Positions 8,338 to 21,946 are shown, numbered from the stretch's first letter. The stretch: 64,000 nucleotides of DNA from Streptomyces sp. CBMA291 (GCF_014596525.1 NZ_MSJP01000015.1:1-64000), one strand, 5' to 3'. Notes: generated by a model from the sequence alone, not told the origin. Made by a program: numbers and translations.

Positions 8338-8480
8338 CTCGCCTACCGGGTTAGCTGACGGGTTCGGAGCAGGAAGGTCTCCTACGGGCCCCTCCGCACG
8401 GGCGAAGGCGTCCGATTCACCCCAGGGACTGATGGGTCCCCGGCTCCCCAGGCTCGCGCCTGACGGGGACTCGGCGATGA
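8338..8480 (-). ncRNA. ydaO/yuaA c-di-AMP riboswitch in the M23 peptidase leader
   Basis: Read on the minus strand, the leader holds the conserved ydaO blocks. Near 8480 is CGCCGAGTCCCCGTCAGGCG, near 8425 is GGGTGAATCGGACG, then GGAGACCTTCCTGC, and it closes with CGAACCCGTCAGCTAACCC and GGTAGGCGAG just before 8338. This element binds c-di-AMP and, in Actinobacteria, usually precedes cell-wall hydrolase genes. The boundaries are approximate. Confidence 0.9.
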
Positions 8481-8530
8481 CTGTCCGATGCCGCGGGTGC
8501 GGCACGTGCAACCGACGAACAGTCGGAACG

Positions 8531-8560
8531 ACGCTATGCGGATCACCTGTCGATCACCAA
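8531..8560 (-). promoter_or_regulatory. Candidate HrdB-type promoter for the riboswitch/M23 transcript
   Basis: On the minus strand, TTGGTG (8560-8555) and TAGCGT (8536-8531) are separated by 18 bases. The expected transcript start is just upstream of the riboswitch. Nearby bases up to about 8630 are unusually AT-rich for this genome and include GTAAGACTTAC. Confidence 0.45.
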
Positions 8561-8628
8561 CTGGACACGCATTTTGTAAGACTTACCACAGGGCATACAT
8601 GATCTTTTTGACCTAATCCGGACAAATA

Positions 8629-8662
8629 AAGAACCCCGGTGGACGGTGCCACCGGGGTTCTT
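8629..8662 (-). terminator. Terminator of the M16 peptidase operon
   Basis: A 14-base perfect stem (8629-8642 with 8649-8662) and a six-base loop. On the minus strand it leads into TTTATTTG, so it fits an intrinsic terminator for the M16 pair. The stretch from here to 8793 contains three copies of a sequence related to CCGGACCACCGGATC and no gene. Confidence 0.85.
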
Positions 8663-8793
8663 CCCCACCGGATCGAGGCGGATGGACACGGCCGGACCAC
8701 CGGATCGAGACGGGCGGACCCGGGCCGGACCACCGGATCAGGCAGCCGAGTTCAGGCCATCCGTCCGATCCGGCGGGTGCGTCCGGGCCCGAA

Positions 8794-10191
8794 TCAGCCC
8801 GTCACGACCGTCACTTCACCGATGCCGAGTTCCCGCACCGGCTCCGCGATCCGCGCCGCGTCGCCCACGAGCACGGTGACCAGCCGGTCCACCGGGAAGG
8901 CGCTGACCACGGCGGCGGTCGCCTCCACGGTGCCCGTCTCGGCGAGACGCGCGTACAACCGGGCCTGGTAGTCGTCCGGGAGGTGCTGCTCGACCTGGTC
9001 GGCGAGCGTCCCGGCGACCGAGGCGGCCGTCTCGTACTTGAGCGGAGCGACACCCACCAGGTTCTGCACGGCCGTCTCGCGCTCCGCGTCGGTGAGGCCT
9101 TCGGCGGCCAGCGTCCGCAGCACCTTCCACAGGTCGTCGAGGGCCGGACCGGTGTTGGGGGTGTCGACGGAGCCGCTGATGGCCAGCATCGAGGCGCCGT
9201 TGCCCGCCGCGTCCGAGCGGAGCACCTGCCCGAAGGCCCGCACGCCGTACGTGTAGCCCTTCTCCTCGCGCAGGACCCGGTCGAGCCGCGAGGTGAGCGT
9301 GCCGCCGAGGCAGTACGTGCCCAGGACCTGGGCCGCCCAGACGCTCGCGTGCCGGTCGGGACCGATCCGGCCGATCAGCAACTGGGTCTGGACGGCGCCG
9401 GGACGGTCGACGATGACGACCCGTCCGGTGTCGTCGGCGGAGATCGGCGGCATCGGCAGCGGCTCGCCCTGCCCGCCGGTCCAGGCGCCCAGGGTCTCGG
9501 CGAGGACCTTGTCCAGGTCGATGCCCGTCAGATCGCCGACGACCACGGCGGTCGCGGTGGCGGGCCTGACGTGCGCCTCGTAGAAGGCGCGGACGGCGGC
9601 GGCGTCGATCCCCTTGACGGTCTCCTCGGTGCCCTGGCGGGGCCGGGAGAGCCGCGAACCGGCCGGGAACAGCTCCTTGGAGAGCTGCTTGGCGGCGCGC
9701 CGGCCGGGGTTGGCCGACTCGTGCGGGATCTCGTCGAGCCGGTTGCGCACCAGGCGCTCCACCTCGGTCTCCAGGAACGCCGGGGCGATCAGCGCCTCGG
9801 AGAGCAGCCCCAGCGCCTTGGGCAGCCGGGAGGCCGGGACCTCCAGGGAGACCCGTACGCCCGGGTGGTCCGCGTGCGCGTCGAGCGTGGCGCCACAGCG
9901 TTCGAGTTCGGCCGCGAACTCCTCGGCGTCACGCTGGTCCGTGCCCTCGGAGAGCGCGCGGGCCATGATGGTGGCGACACCGTCGAGACCGGCGGGCTCG
10001 GCGTCCAGCGGAGCCGGCAGGAAGATCTCCACGGCCACCACCTGCTGGCCGGGACGGTGGCTGGTGAGCAGCGTCAGACCGTTGTCCAGAGCGCCGCGGT
10101 CCGGGGCCGGGAAGGCCCAGGGCCGGGCGACGCCCGGTGTCGGCTGGGGGTGGAAGTCCATGCTCGTCAAAGACGCGGCAGCGTCGGTCAC
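8794..10191 (-). CDS. M16-family peptidase-like subunit lacking the zinc motif
   Basis: 465 aa from a GTG at 10191 that overlaps the upstream stop codon by four bases (GTGA), so the two genes are translationally coupled. The fold follows M16B insulinase/processing-peptidase halves, but no HxxEH zinc motif is present; the corresponding stretch reads around ARALSEGT. The conserved C-terminal Arg/Tyr region is visible as EEKGYTYGVRAF. This is the usual non-catalytic partner of an M16B heterodimer. The partner is the upstream protein, and together they likely form a clamshell peptidase in the cytosol. Confidence 0.88.
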   Translation of the reverse strand: MTDAAASLTSMDFHPQPTPGVARPWAFPAPDRGALDNGLTLLTSHRPGQQVVAVEIFLPAPLDAEPAGLDGVATIMARALSEGTDQRDAEEFAAELERCGATLDAHADHPGVRVSLEVPASRLPKALGLLSEALIAPAFLETEVERLVRNRLDEIPHESANPGRRAAKQLSKELFPAGSRLSRPRQGTEETVKGIDAAAVRAFYEAHVRPATATAVVVGDLTGIDLDKVLAETLGAWTGGQGEPLPMPPISADDTGRVVIVDRPGAVQTQLLIGRIGPDRHASVWAAQVLGTYCLGGTLTSRLDRVLREEKGYTYGVRAFGQVLRSDAAGNGASMLAISGSVDTPNTGPALDDLWKVLRTLAAEGLTDAERETAVQNLVGVAPLKYETAASVAGTLADQVEQHLPDDYQARLYARLAETGTVEATAAVVSAFPVDRLVTVLVGDAARIAEPVRELGIGEVTVVTG

Positions 10192-11534
10192 TGGTCCGCC
10201 CCCTCTTCCTCGTCGCTGTCGCTCTGCTCGGTCGCCAGAGGCTCGTAGACCAGCACCGCGCGGTTGTCGGGACGCAGGGTCGCCGCGGCGGCGGCCCGCA
10301 CCTCCTCGGCGGTGACGTCGAGGACCCGATCGACGGCCGTCAGGGCGAGCTGCGGGTCTCCGAAGAGCACCGCGAAGCGGCACAGCTCGTCGGCGCGGCC
10401 CGCGACGGTGCCGAGCCGGTCCAGCCACTCCCGCTCCAGTTGGGCCTGGGCGCGCTCCATCTCCTCGGGCGTCGGGCCCTCGGCGGCGAACCTGGCCAGC
10501 TCCTCGTCGACGGCCGCCTCGATCCGCGGCACCTCGACGCCGCCGGAGGTCTTGACGTCCAGCCAGCCGAGGGAAGGCGCACCCGCGAGCCGCAGCAGGC
10601 CGAAACCGGCCGCGACGGCCGTACGGTCACGGCGGACCAGACGGTTGTGCAGCCGGGAGGACTCGCCCCCGCCCAGCACGGTCAGGGCCAGGTCGGCGGC
10701 GTCGCACGCGCGCGTGCCGTCGTGCGGCAGCCGGTAGGCGGCCATCAGCGCGCGCGCCGGGACGTCCTCCTCGACGACCTCGCGCAGCTGCTCGCCGATG
10801 ACCTCGGGCAGCGAACCGTCCTTCGGCGGCCGCTTGCCGTCGTGGGACGGGATCGAGCCGAAGTACTTCTCGATCCAGGCGAGGGTCTGCTCGGGGTCGA
10901 TGTCACCGACGACCGAGAGCACCGCGTTGTTCGGGGCGTAGTACGTGCGGAAGAAGTTCCGCGCGTCCTCCAGGGTGGCCGCGTCCAGGTCGGCCATGGA
11001 GCCGATCGGCGTGTGGTGGTACGGGTGGCCCTCCGGGTACGCCAGGGAGACCAGCTTCTCGAAGGCGGTGCCGTACGGCACGTTGTCGTAGCGCTGGCGG
11101 CGCTCGTTCTTGACGACGTCCCGCTGGTTCTCCATGGACTCCTCGTCCAGGGCGGCGAGCAGCGAGCCCATGCGGTCGGCCTCCAGCCAGAGCGCGAGCT
11201 CCAGCTGGTGCGTCGGCATGGTCTCGAAGTAGTTGGTGCGCTCGAAGCTCGTCGTGCCGTTGAGCGAGCCTCCCGCACCCTGCACCAGCTCGAAGTGCCC
11301 GTTCCCGTGGACCTGCTTCGAGCCCTGGAACATCAGGTGCTCGAAGAGGTGGGCGAGGCCCGTGCGGCCCTCGACCTCGTGGCGCGAGCCGACGTCGTAC
11401 CAGAGGCAGACCGCGGCGACCGGGGTCAGGTGGTCCTCGGAGAGCACCACGCGCAGGCCGTTCGCCAACCGGTGCTCGGTCGCTGTCAGGCCGCCGGAGC
11501 CGGCCTCGGCCGTGGCCGTGTGACCCATGGGCAT
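10188..11534 (-). CDS. M16-family zinc peptidase, catalytic subunit
   Basis: 448 aa. HLFEH at residues 62-66 is the inverted zinc-binding HxxEH motif, with the third ligand expected in the ENQRDVVKNE segment. The start is the ATG at 11534, with AAGGGA six bases upstream; a second ATG two codons on is possible. The gene is first in a two-gene operon with the zinc-motif-less homologue and is transcribed divergently from parC. Substrate unknown; family members degrade short peptides or process precursors. Confidence 0.9.
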   Translation of the reverse strand: MPMGHTATAEAGSGGLTATEHRLANGLRVVLSEDHLTPVAAVCLWYDVGSRHEVEGRTGLAHLFEHLMFQGSKQVHGNGHFELVQGAGGSLNGTTSFERTNYFETMPTHQLELALWLEADRMGSLLAALDEESMENQRDVVKNERRQRYDNVPYGTAFEKLVSLAYPEGHPYHHTPIGSMADLDAATLEDARNFFRTYYAPNNAVLSVVGDIDPEQTLAWIEKYFGSIPSHDGKRPPKDGSLPEVIGEQLREVVEEDVPARALMAAYRLPHDGTRACDAADLALTVLGGGESSRLHNRLVRRDRTAVAAGFGLLRLAGAPSLGWLDVKTSGGVEVPRIEAAVDEELARFAAEGPTPEEMERAQAQLEREWLDRLGTVAGRADELCRFAVLFGDPQLALTAVDRVLDVTAEEVRAAAAATLRPDNRAVLVYEPLATEQSDSDEEEGADQ

Positions 11535-11715
11535 GTACGTCCCTTCGATCGCGATGTGAAAAAGTCCTGCCACTGTATGCAAGCGCGCCGACACCTGGCG
11601 AAGTTCCCATCCTTTCCAGATGTCCCTCGTCCGGGTCGCGGTCGGCGTTGTCGGTGGCACGGTCCACAATGGTCCGCGTCAGATCAACCTTGTTGGTGAA
11701 GGAGCCGCAGCCGCG

Positions 11716-14175
<2,460 letters not shown>

Positions 14176-14218
14176 GTGCGGCGCCCCTGGAAGTGCGTGT
14201 CCTGGGGATCAGGGCGAG

Positions 14219-14279
14219 CCCGGCAGGATCCGAAGGACGTCCAGGGCCTGTCCGCCCCTTCGCGTCGGATCCTGCCGGG
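14219..14279. terminator. Hairpin between convergent parC and COG0523 gene
   Basis: Perfect 15-base arms (14219-14233 and 14265-14279) enclose a 31-base loop. A repeat of TCCTGCCGGG follows directly. It probably ends both transcripts, though the loop is long for an intrinsic terminator. Confidence 0.55.
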
Positions 14280-14416
14280 TCCTGCCGGGTCGTTCGATGC
14301 GTCCGACCGGCGTGCGGCCGGGGCGCCCTCGTAGCGGAGCTACCCGGGTGTCCCGGCCGTCCGCCGAGCGGTCGCGCCGGGCGGGCAGGGCCCCCGACGG
14401 GACGGTCGGACGGGCC

Positions 14417-15487
14417 CTAGGAACCTTCCTGGTCGCGGGCCTCCGGCTCCGCTTCCTTCCGCTGTACGTATCGCAGGACACCCCACATGCCGTGCTCGTC
14501 GGGGGTGTCCTGCGGCCCGTCGAGTTCGCAGGCCGCGAGTTCCTTGCGGAGGGCGGCCGCGTCGATGCCCGAGCCGATCAGTACGAGCTGTGTCAGCCGC
14601 TCCTCGCCTTCGGGCCACCGCTCGGGGTAGAAGCGCAGAAAGCGCCCGACCGCGTGCACGGCGTAGCGGTTGTCCGGGTCGGCGGCGCCGAAGTCGACGA
14701 AGCCCTTGATCCGGTAGAGCCCCTCGGGTCGCCCGTCGAGGAAGGCCATGAGCCGACGCGGGTGCAGCGGGCTCGCGGCGGTCAGGGAAACCGTCTCGTA
14801 CGCCGTGTGCGGGTGCGCATGCGCGTCGTCCTCGTCCAGGGCGTAGAGGATGTCCTCGATGGACATCTGCCCCTCGATCTCCCCTTCGGGAACCACCCGG
14901 TCGAAGAGCAGTTCGGGGTCTATCCGGCCGTGCGTGGCGTCGACCACCACGGCCTTCCCCGCCAGCTCGCCCACCGTGCGGCGGACGGCTTCCAGTTCCT
15001 CCCCGGCGACGCGGTCGGCCTTGTTCACCACCACGAGGTCGGCGATCGGCAGATGCCGGTCGGTCTCGGGGTGACGCCGCCGGGTCGCCGAGAACTCGGC
15101 CGCGTCGACGACCTGCACGAGCCCGCCGTAGACGATCCGGTCGTTCTCGCTGGCCAGCACCATCCGGACGAGTTCCTGCGGCTCGGCGAGCCCACTCGCC
15201 TCGATCACGATCACATCGAGCCGGGACTCGGGCCGGGTGAGCACCTCCAGGTACTCGTCCAGCTCGCTCGCGTCGACGGCGCAGCAGAGACACCCGTTGC
15301 CGAGGGAGACCGTGGAGCCGACCTGCCCGGCGACGCTCATCGCGTCGATGCCGATGTCCCCGAAGTCGTTGACCATCACTCCGATACGGGTGCCCCGGGC
15401 GCTGCGCAGCAGATGGTTGAGGAGCGTGGTCTTCCCCGCCCCGAGGAACCCGGCCAGGACGACAACGGGGATCTGCTGCGTGGTCAA
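14417..15487 (-). CDS. COG0523 (CobW/YjiA/ZNG1-type) metal-chaperone GTPase
   Basis: 356 aa. A GTPase domain begins at once: Walker A GFLGAGKTT, the CxCC-type metal site GNGCLCCA, Walker B-like VIVIEASGLAEP and the NKAD guanine-specificity motif. A histidine-containing linker (DDAHAHPHTAYE) leads into the CobW C-terminal domain. COG0523 proteins deliver zinc, cobalt or iron to client proteins. The metal here is not determined, and no Zur box was recognised upstream. I chose a TTG start at 15487 because GGAGG lies eight bases upstream and the conserved domain begins nine codons later; in-frame ATG codons further upstream would add non-conserved sequence. Confidence 0.85.
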   Translation of the reverse strand: MTTQQIPVVVLAGFLGAGKTTLLNHLLRSARGTRIGVMVNDFGDIGIDAMSVAGQVGSTVSLGNGCLCCAVDASELDEYLEVLTRPESRLDVIVIEASGLAEPQELVRMVLASENDRIVYGGLVQVVDAAEFSATRRRHPETDRHLPIADLVVVNKADRVAGEELEAVRRTVGELAGKAVVVDATHGRIDPELLFDRVVPEGEIEGQMSIEDILYALDEDDAHAHPHTAYETVSLTAASPLHPRRLMAFLDGRPEGLYRIKGFVDFGAADPDNRYAVHAVGRFLRFYPERWPEGEERLTQLVLIGSGIDAAALRKELAACELDGPQDTPDEHGMWGVLRYVQRKEAEPEARDQEGS

Positions 15488-15732
15488 GGGACGTGCCTCC
15501 GGTTCCTTCGTGCCCCACGGCCGTGGGAAACCTCCAGAATAGGCACCTCGCCGCCACCGGCTCTGCGCGCTTCCGCCCGGACCGGGACGGGGTACGGGCG
15601 CGCGGCGTGGTCGGACAGGACGGCGCGCGGGCGGATCGGCGCGGAAGAGCCGGCGCGCGGGGCGCAGGTCTTCTGGCAGGCCCGACGCCCTCCTCCGAAC
15701 GGCACGACGCCAGGTCCTGTGGAGGAGACCCA

Positions 15733-16059
15733 ATGGCTGATGTGGACGTCACTGCGGACGATGCCGTCCGGGTTTGGCGGGTCCTGGGCCGTCCGGGCCG
15801 TCCGGGCCGTCCGGGCCGTCCGGGCCGTCCGGGCCGTCCGGGCCAACGTCGCCCGCACCGCCAAGGTGCCCGGACTCCGGGTCTCCGCCGTCGCCTACTC
15901 GCCCACCCTCTCGGCCGCCCCCGCCCCTCGTTCACCGAGTCGCTCGCCCTCCTCGACGGGCAGCCGGTGGACTTGGTCACCTCCATCACCAATCGTCATC
16001 CCCGTCTTTCACCCCATCAAGTGCCCCTTCTCCCAGGTGTCCTGACCAGACCGTGCTGA
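15733..16059 (+). pseudogene. Small unidentified ORF with a 9-base repeat expansion and apparent frame shifts
   Basis: The ATG at 15733 has a strong GGAGG site and the first 19 codons look genuinely coding (ADVDVTADDAVRVW). Then six perfect copies of GGGCCGTCC (15786-15839) give Gly-Arg-Pro repeats. After them the same frame is basic and poor, while another frame looks coding (ANVARTAKVPGLRVSAVAYS). The original frame becomes coding-like again (SFTESLALLDGQPVDLVTSI), as if two compensating shifts occurred. The tail overlaps the end of the convergent response regulator gene. I do not recognise a family. It could be a decayed gene or a fast-evolving small protein. Confidence 0.35.
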
Positions 16060-16781
16060 TACGCGTAGCGCACGGCCTGGGCTCGATCGCGTACGCCCGT
16101 CTTCGCGAAGAGGTTGTTGATGTGGGTCTTCACCGTGGCCGTCGAGATCCGCAGCCGGGTCGCGATCTCCTGGTTGGAGAGCCCGTCCGCGACCAGTGTG
16201 ATCACTTCCGTCTCCCGCTCGGTGAGCCCCTCCGCCTGGGGAACGGGCGGTCCGGCGGGGGCCTCCATCAGCTGTTCGATCAACCGTCGCTGCACGGTGG
16301 GCGAGAGCCCCGCCCGCCCGTCGGTCACATCCCGCAGGGCTCGCAGGATCTCCTCTCCGTCCGCGTCCTTGGTGAGATACCCCCGCGCTCCGGCCCGCAG
16401 CGCCGGGAACAGCGAGTCGTCGTCGGCGTACGTGGTGAGCACGACGACCTCCGTCCCGGGGTGTCGCTCGCGTATCCGGCGGGTGGCCTCGACCCCGTCG
16501 CACCGGGGCATCCGAAGGTCCATCAGGACCACATCGGGCGAGAGTCCGGCGGTGAGTTCGACGGCCTCCTCCCCGTCCCGGGCCGCCCCCACCACCTCCA
16601 CTCCGGGAAGCAGCGTGAGCAGCATCACGATCCCCTCCCGCACCACAGCCTGGTCGTCGGCGACCACCACCCGCAGCACGGAGGCGCCCGCCCTCACCCG
16701 TTCCGACAGCTCCGCCCGGTCCGACACCGCCTGGCCCGACCGCTCCGCGCGCCGGTCGTCGGCCTGATCCAGGGCGCTCAC
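16017..16781 (-). CDS. NarL/FixJ-type response regulator
   Basis: 254 aa. A 35-residue N-terminal extension of unknown role precedes the receiver domain, whose phosphoacceptor is Asp88 in VVLMDLRMP, with the switch Thr in VVLTTYADD and Lys in YLTKDA. A LuxR-type helix-turn-helix follows (about 185-250, LTERETEVITLVADGLSNQE). The GTG start overlaps the stop codon of the histidine kinase gene by four bases, so the pair is coupled. Target genes are unknown. Confidence 0.93.
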   Translation of the reverse strand: MSALDQADDRRAERSGQAVSDRAELSERVRAGASVLRVVVADDQAVVREGIVMLLTLLPGVEVVGAARDGEEAVELTAGLSPDVVLMDLRMPRCDGVEATRRIRERHPGTEVVVLTTYADDDSLFPALRAGARGYLTKDADGEEILRALRDVTDGRAGLSPTVQRRLIEQLMEAPAGPPVPQAEGLTERETEVITLVADGLSNQEIATRLRISTATVKTHINNLFAKTGVRDRAQAVRYAYQHGLVRTPGRRGT

Positions 16782-18016
16782 GCCGGCACCCGCAGCCGCA
16801 CCGCGAACCCGGGCCCCTCGGGCCCCGCGTCCAGGCTGCCCCCGAGCAGTTCGGCACGCTCCCGCATACCGCGCAGCCCGTATCCGGAGCCCGAGGAACC
16901 GAGCCCGGTCCCGCCTCGGTCCTCCTCCGTCAGTGGCGGCCCCGAGTCCCGTATCTCCAGGGAGACCCGGCCCGGCTCGTAGGAGAGCAGGATGCTCGTG
17001 TGGGCCCCGGGAGCGTGCTTGCGCACATTGGTGAGGGCTTCCTGAGCCACTCTCCGCACCGCCTGGGAGGCTTCGGCGGGCAACTCCCTGCGCTCTCCCG
17101 TGACATCGACCCGGGCCTTGCCCTCCCGTGCCAGGTCCCGCAGGTAGTCCTCGACGGGCACCATCTCGCCACGCAGGGCCGACAGGGCGTGCCGGGTCTC
17201 GGCGAGGCCTTCCCTGGCCATGGCGCGGGCCGAGGTCACGAGCTTGAGCACCTCCGACGGCTCAGCTCCCGACTCGATCTGGAGCCGGGCGACCTCCAGA
17301 TGCACCATCTGCGCAGAGAGGCTGTGGGCGAGCACGTCGTGTATCTCTCGGGCGATCCTGGCCCGCTCGGCGAGCGCCGCCGAGGCGGCCTCGGCCTCCC
17401 TGGCGAGCCGCTCCTGCGCCAGCAGCTGGAATCCGGCGCCCCTGGCCTGGGCGTCCAGCCGGAGCGAGTACCCCGCGAGAAGCACGGCCGCCGTGGTGAT
17501 GCCCGCCCCGAGCAACCCGGTCTCGTCGGCTTCCACGAAGCCGGGGACGAGTACCGCCACCGTGGCCAGTCCCAGTCGGAGCGGCAGCCGCTCCATCGCC
17601 ATGACCGAGACGACTATCCACATCACGGTCGCGGACGCCGGAGCCCCGGCAGCGTAGGCCCCCAGTCCGCAGAGGGCCATCACCGAGAGCAATCCCAGCG
17701 ACGCGGCCGCTCGATGGCCGAGGGTCGTGTGGTGGTAGCGGAGCGCCGCGAGACCGCAGAGTCCGAAGCCGATCGGAGGCACCGGGACGTACCAGCCGCC
17801 GAACGCCCCCGAGGCGTAGCAGCCGACGAGGACCCAGACGCTCAGGGCCGCGATCAGGAAGTAGTCGAGGACGATCCGCCCTCGGGGCACTCCCACCCGG
17901 GTGAGCGCCTCCCGCGAGGGCCAGGCGCTCCCGGGAGCCTCCCTGCCCTGCGTGCTCTCCGCGCTCCCGGCGCTCTCCGTGTTCCGCGTCGGTGCTCGGT
18001 CGAGCGTGTCCACCAT
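16778..18016 (-). CDS. Membrane sensor histidine kinase, NarL partner
   Basis: 412 aa. Residues about 48-195 contain five or six hydrophobic membrane segments with short loops, so sensing is probably within the membrane. The HisKA_3 dimerisation helix carries His226 in REIHDVLAHSLS, and the HATPase domain shows the N box (EALTNVRKHA) and a G box near GSGYGLRGMRER. ATG start at 18016 preceded by GGAGGGGG. It phosphorylates the coupled downstream regulator. The stimulus is unknown. Confidence 0.92.
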   Translation of the reverse strand: MVDTLDRAPTRNTESAGSAESTQGREAPGSAWPSREALTRVGVPRGRIVLDYFLIAALSVWVLVGCYASGAFGGWYVPVPPIGFGLCGLAALRYHHTTLGHRAAASLGLLSVMALCGLGAYAAGAPASATVMWIVVSVMAMERLPLRLGLATVAVLVPGFVEADETGLLGAGITTAAVLLAGYSLRLDAQARGAGFQLLAQERLAREAEAASAALAERARIAREIHDVLAHSLSAQMVHLEVARLQIESGAEPSEVLKLVTSARAMAREGLAETRHALSALRGEMVPVEDYLRDLAREGKARVDVTGERRELPAEASQAVRRVAQEALTNVRKHAPGAHTSILLSYEPGRVSLEIRDSGPPLTEEDRGGTGLGSSGSGYGLRGMRERAELLGGSLDAGPEGPGFAVRLRVPA

Positions 18017-18072
18017 GATCCGTCCCCCTCCGTCATTTCCATGCTACGGAGAGTGGAGGAGTGTGTGATCGG

Positions 18073-18105
18073 CCCGTGGGTGGAGCGTGTTGCTCCACCC
18101 ACGGG
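18073..18105 (-). terminator. Terminator downstream of parE
   Basis: A 14-base perfect stem (18073-18086 with 18092-18105) and a five-base loop. It begins ten bases after the parE stop codon on the minus strand and separates parE from the two-component operon. Confidence 0.8.
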
Positions 18106-18114
18106 TGGAGAGCC

Positions 18115-20232
<2,118 letters not shown>

Positions 20233-20664
20233 GCGGTTCGCTCCTCGCTGAATTTGAAATCAGGCCCCGTGGGGTAGGGCCGGGCATCGGTCACCGCACA
20301 GAGGGTACCGATGCCTGGTAGAGCCGTTGTCACGCCACCCACCCCGCTTCCTCATGCTAGTCCAGGGTCGCATGGGTGTTCGATCCCTCGTTGGGGTGAC
20401 GCGAACATCACGTTCCCTTCCAGGCATGAACCATTTAGGCTCCGGGCACGTCCTCATGAACAACCGGCGACCGCGCCGGGAGGGCCAACCGACACAAGCA
20501 ACGCGAAACCCGTAGAGCGACGCAATACGGCTCATTCGCCGCCAACCGGCAGCAAACAGCCACCTAGGAAGAAGTTTCAAGGAAAAGCCGCGAGCGGGAA
20601 CGTTTTCGGCCTGGTTGGATGTTGACCCTGGTACGACAGCTCGTCGAGCTAGAGAAGAGGCGAC
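20233..20664. other. Long divergent spacer between parE and the zinc-ribbon gene
   Basis: No gene is apparent in these 432 bases, which are lower in GC than the surroundings. It must hold the parE promoter and the promoter of the small gene at 20665. On the minus strand GTGACA and TACCCT occur about 20 bases apart near 20330-20300, which is too wide for a firm promoter call. TTGACC near 20622 lacks a convincing -10 partner. Confidence 0.4.
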
Positions 20665-20895
20665 GTGACTACTGTTCTGACCCCCGCGAGCCCCCTGACG
20701 GCCGCTGACCGCTGCGACCGCTGCGGCGCCCAGGCATACCTGCGTGTCGTCCTGACCAGCGGAGGTGACTTGCTCTTCTGCGCCCACCACGGACGCAAGT
20801 TCGAGCCGGAACTCAAGAAGATCGCCGTTGAGATACAGGATGAGACGGACCGGCTGACGGATGTGCCGGCCCGCACGGTCGGCGACGAACACTGA
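20665..20895 (+). CDS. Small zinc-ribbon-like protein (DUF7455-like)
   Basis: 76 aa with cysteines at 17, 20 and 39 and histidines at 41-42 (CDRCGAQA ... LLFCAHHGRKFE), a plausible single zinc site. It matches a small protein widely conserved in Actinobacteria beside the principal sigma factor region and known as DUF7455; the role is unknown. GTG start at 20665 with AGAGG six bases upstream. It is a single-gene unit, divergent from parE and convergent with the trypsin-like protease. Confidence 0.82.
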   Translation: MTTVLTPASPLTAADRCDRCGAQAYLRVVLTSGGDLLFCAHHGRKFEPELKKIAVEIQDETDRLTDVPARTVGDEH

Positions 20896-20943
20896 CGCTT
20901 CGCATCCACGACGAGCCCAGATCCGGTTGACCGCACCGGATAT

Positions 20944-20983
20944 CGGGCGGTCATCCCCGCATCTCCAGGGGGGTGGCCGCCCG
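20944..20983. terminator. Bidirectional terminator between zinc-ribbon and protease genes
   Basis: As RNA, 20944-20958 and 20969-20983 form a 15-pair stem including two G-U wobbles, with a ten-base loop. It lies between two convergent genes. Confidence 0.6.
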
Positions 20984-21022
20984 TTCTCGTACCCACGCAC
21001 CGCTCACGCACCGGCCGCACCG

Positions 21023-21868
21023 CTACGACCGGGCGTCCGGCAGGGACTTCCGCAGACCGGGCGGCAGCACGGCCGAGACACGGGTGTAGACACCGGGACT
21101 CCGCGCGTCGCCGCAGCCGCTGCCCCAGGACACCAGACCGATGAGCAGACCCCGCGCCACCAACGGCCCGCCGCTGTCGCCCTGACAGGCGTCCCTGCCG
21201 CCCTCGGGGTCCCCCGCGCACAGCATCGACCGACTTCGGTACGTGCCCCCGAAACCTCCCGGGTACGCCCGCTCGCACTCCGTATCCGGCAGTACGCGCA
21301 CTCGTGCCGTCCTCAGCGTAGAGGCGTAGGCCCCATGGCCGGTCGTGTCTCCCCAGCCGTAGACATCGGCCTCGGTTCCCGGCGCCTCCGCCTTGTCCCC
21401 CGCGCGGGCCACACCGATGACATACGAACGGGGCAGCGGGCGCGCCAGAGTGAGTACCGCGAGGTCGCCCGTGTTGACGTCCGGGTCGTAGCCGGGGGCG
21501 ACCCAGGTGTCGGAGACCCGGATCTCCTCGCCGCCCGGCCCGCCGAGCGCCGCGCGGCCCGCGATGACGGCGAAGTCGCGTACGTCCTCCGGCTCGCCGT
21601 CGAGCACGTCACGGCCGAGGCAGTGGGCCGCCGTGAGTACTTTCGTCGGCGCGACGGCCACGCCCCCGCAGAACTGCCCCGCGCGCGTACCCCCGAACCG
21701 GTCACGGCTCGACAGCGCCACGACCCACGGCGCCTCCGCGCTCCGGGTCTGTCGGCCGCCCACCACGACGCTGTCGGCGGCCACGGGGGCGGCGGAGGCC
21801 AGTGGGCCCGCCATCGCGGCGAGCACGCCCAGGGCGCCCGTCAAGGCCCGGCTGAGGGAACCACGCAT
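21023..21868 (-). CDS. Secreted trypsin-like serine protease (S1A)
   Basis: 281 aa. A signal peptide (about 1-31) is followed by a short propeptide and VVVGGRQT, resembling the Ile-Val-Gly-Gly activation site but with Val. The catalytic triad is His82 (TAAHC), Asp135 (TGDLAVL) and Ser232 (GDSGGPL). Cysteine pairs suited to disulphides are present. An Asp six residues before the catalytic Ser (GGRDACQGDSGG) predicts trypsin-like Arg/Lys specificity. ATG start at 21868 with AGGAG five bases upstream. It should act outside the cell. Confidence 0.92.
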   Translation of the reverse strand: MRGSLSRALTGALGVLAAMAGPLASAAPVAADSVVVGGRQTRSAEAPWVVALSSRDRFGGTRAGQFCGGVAVAPTKVLTAAHCLGRDVLDGEPEDVRDFAVIAGRAALGGPGGEEIRVSDTWVAPGYDPDVNTGDLAVLTLARPLPRSYVIGVARAGDKAEAPGTEADVYGWGDTTGHGAYASTLRTARVRVLPDTECERAYPGGFGGTYRSRSMLCAGDPEGGRDACQGDSGGPLVARGLLIGLVSWGSGCGDARSPGVYTRVSAVLPPGLRKSLPDARS

Positions 21869-21946
21869 GGAGTCTCCTGACTCTCCGTCGACGTCGATTC
21901 ACCCAGCGTCGGGCATAAGCCCGTTCCGCGCACCTCGCATACGGCC

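Noticed and set aside
15786..15839. CRISPR-like array from short tandem repeats
   Set aside because: The repeats are 9-base units without spacers; the other repeat tracts in the window are likewise tandem or within genes.
20370..20400. tRNA-like GTTCGATCCC sequence
   Set aside because: Flanking bases do not form a T-stem (GGGTG against CCTCG), and no acceptor stem or anticodon arm could be drawn.
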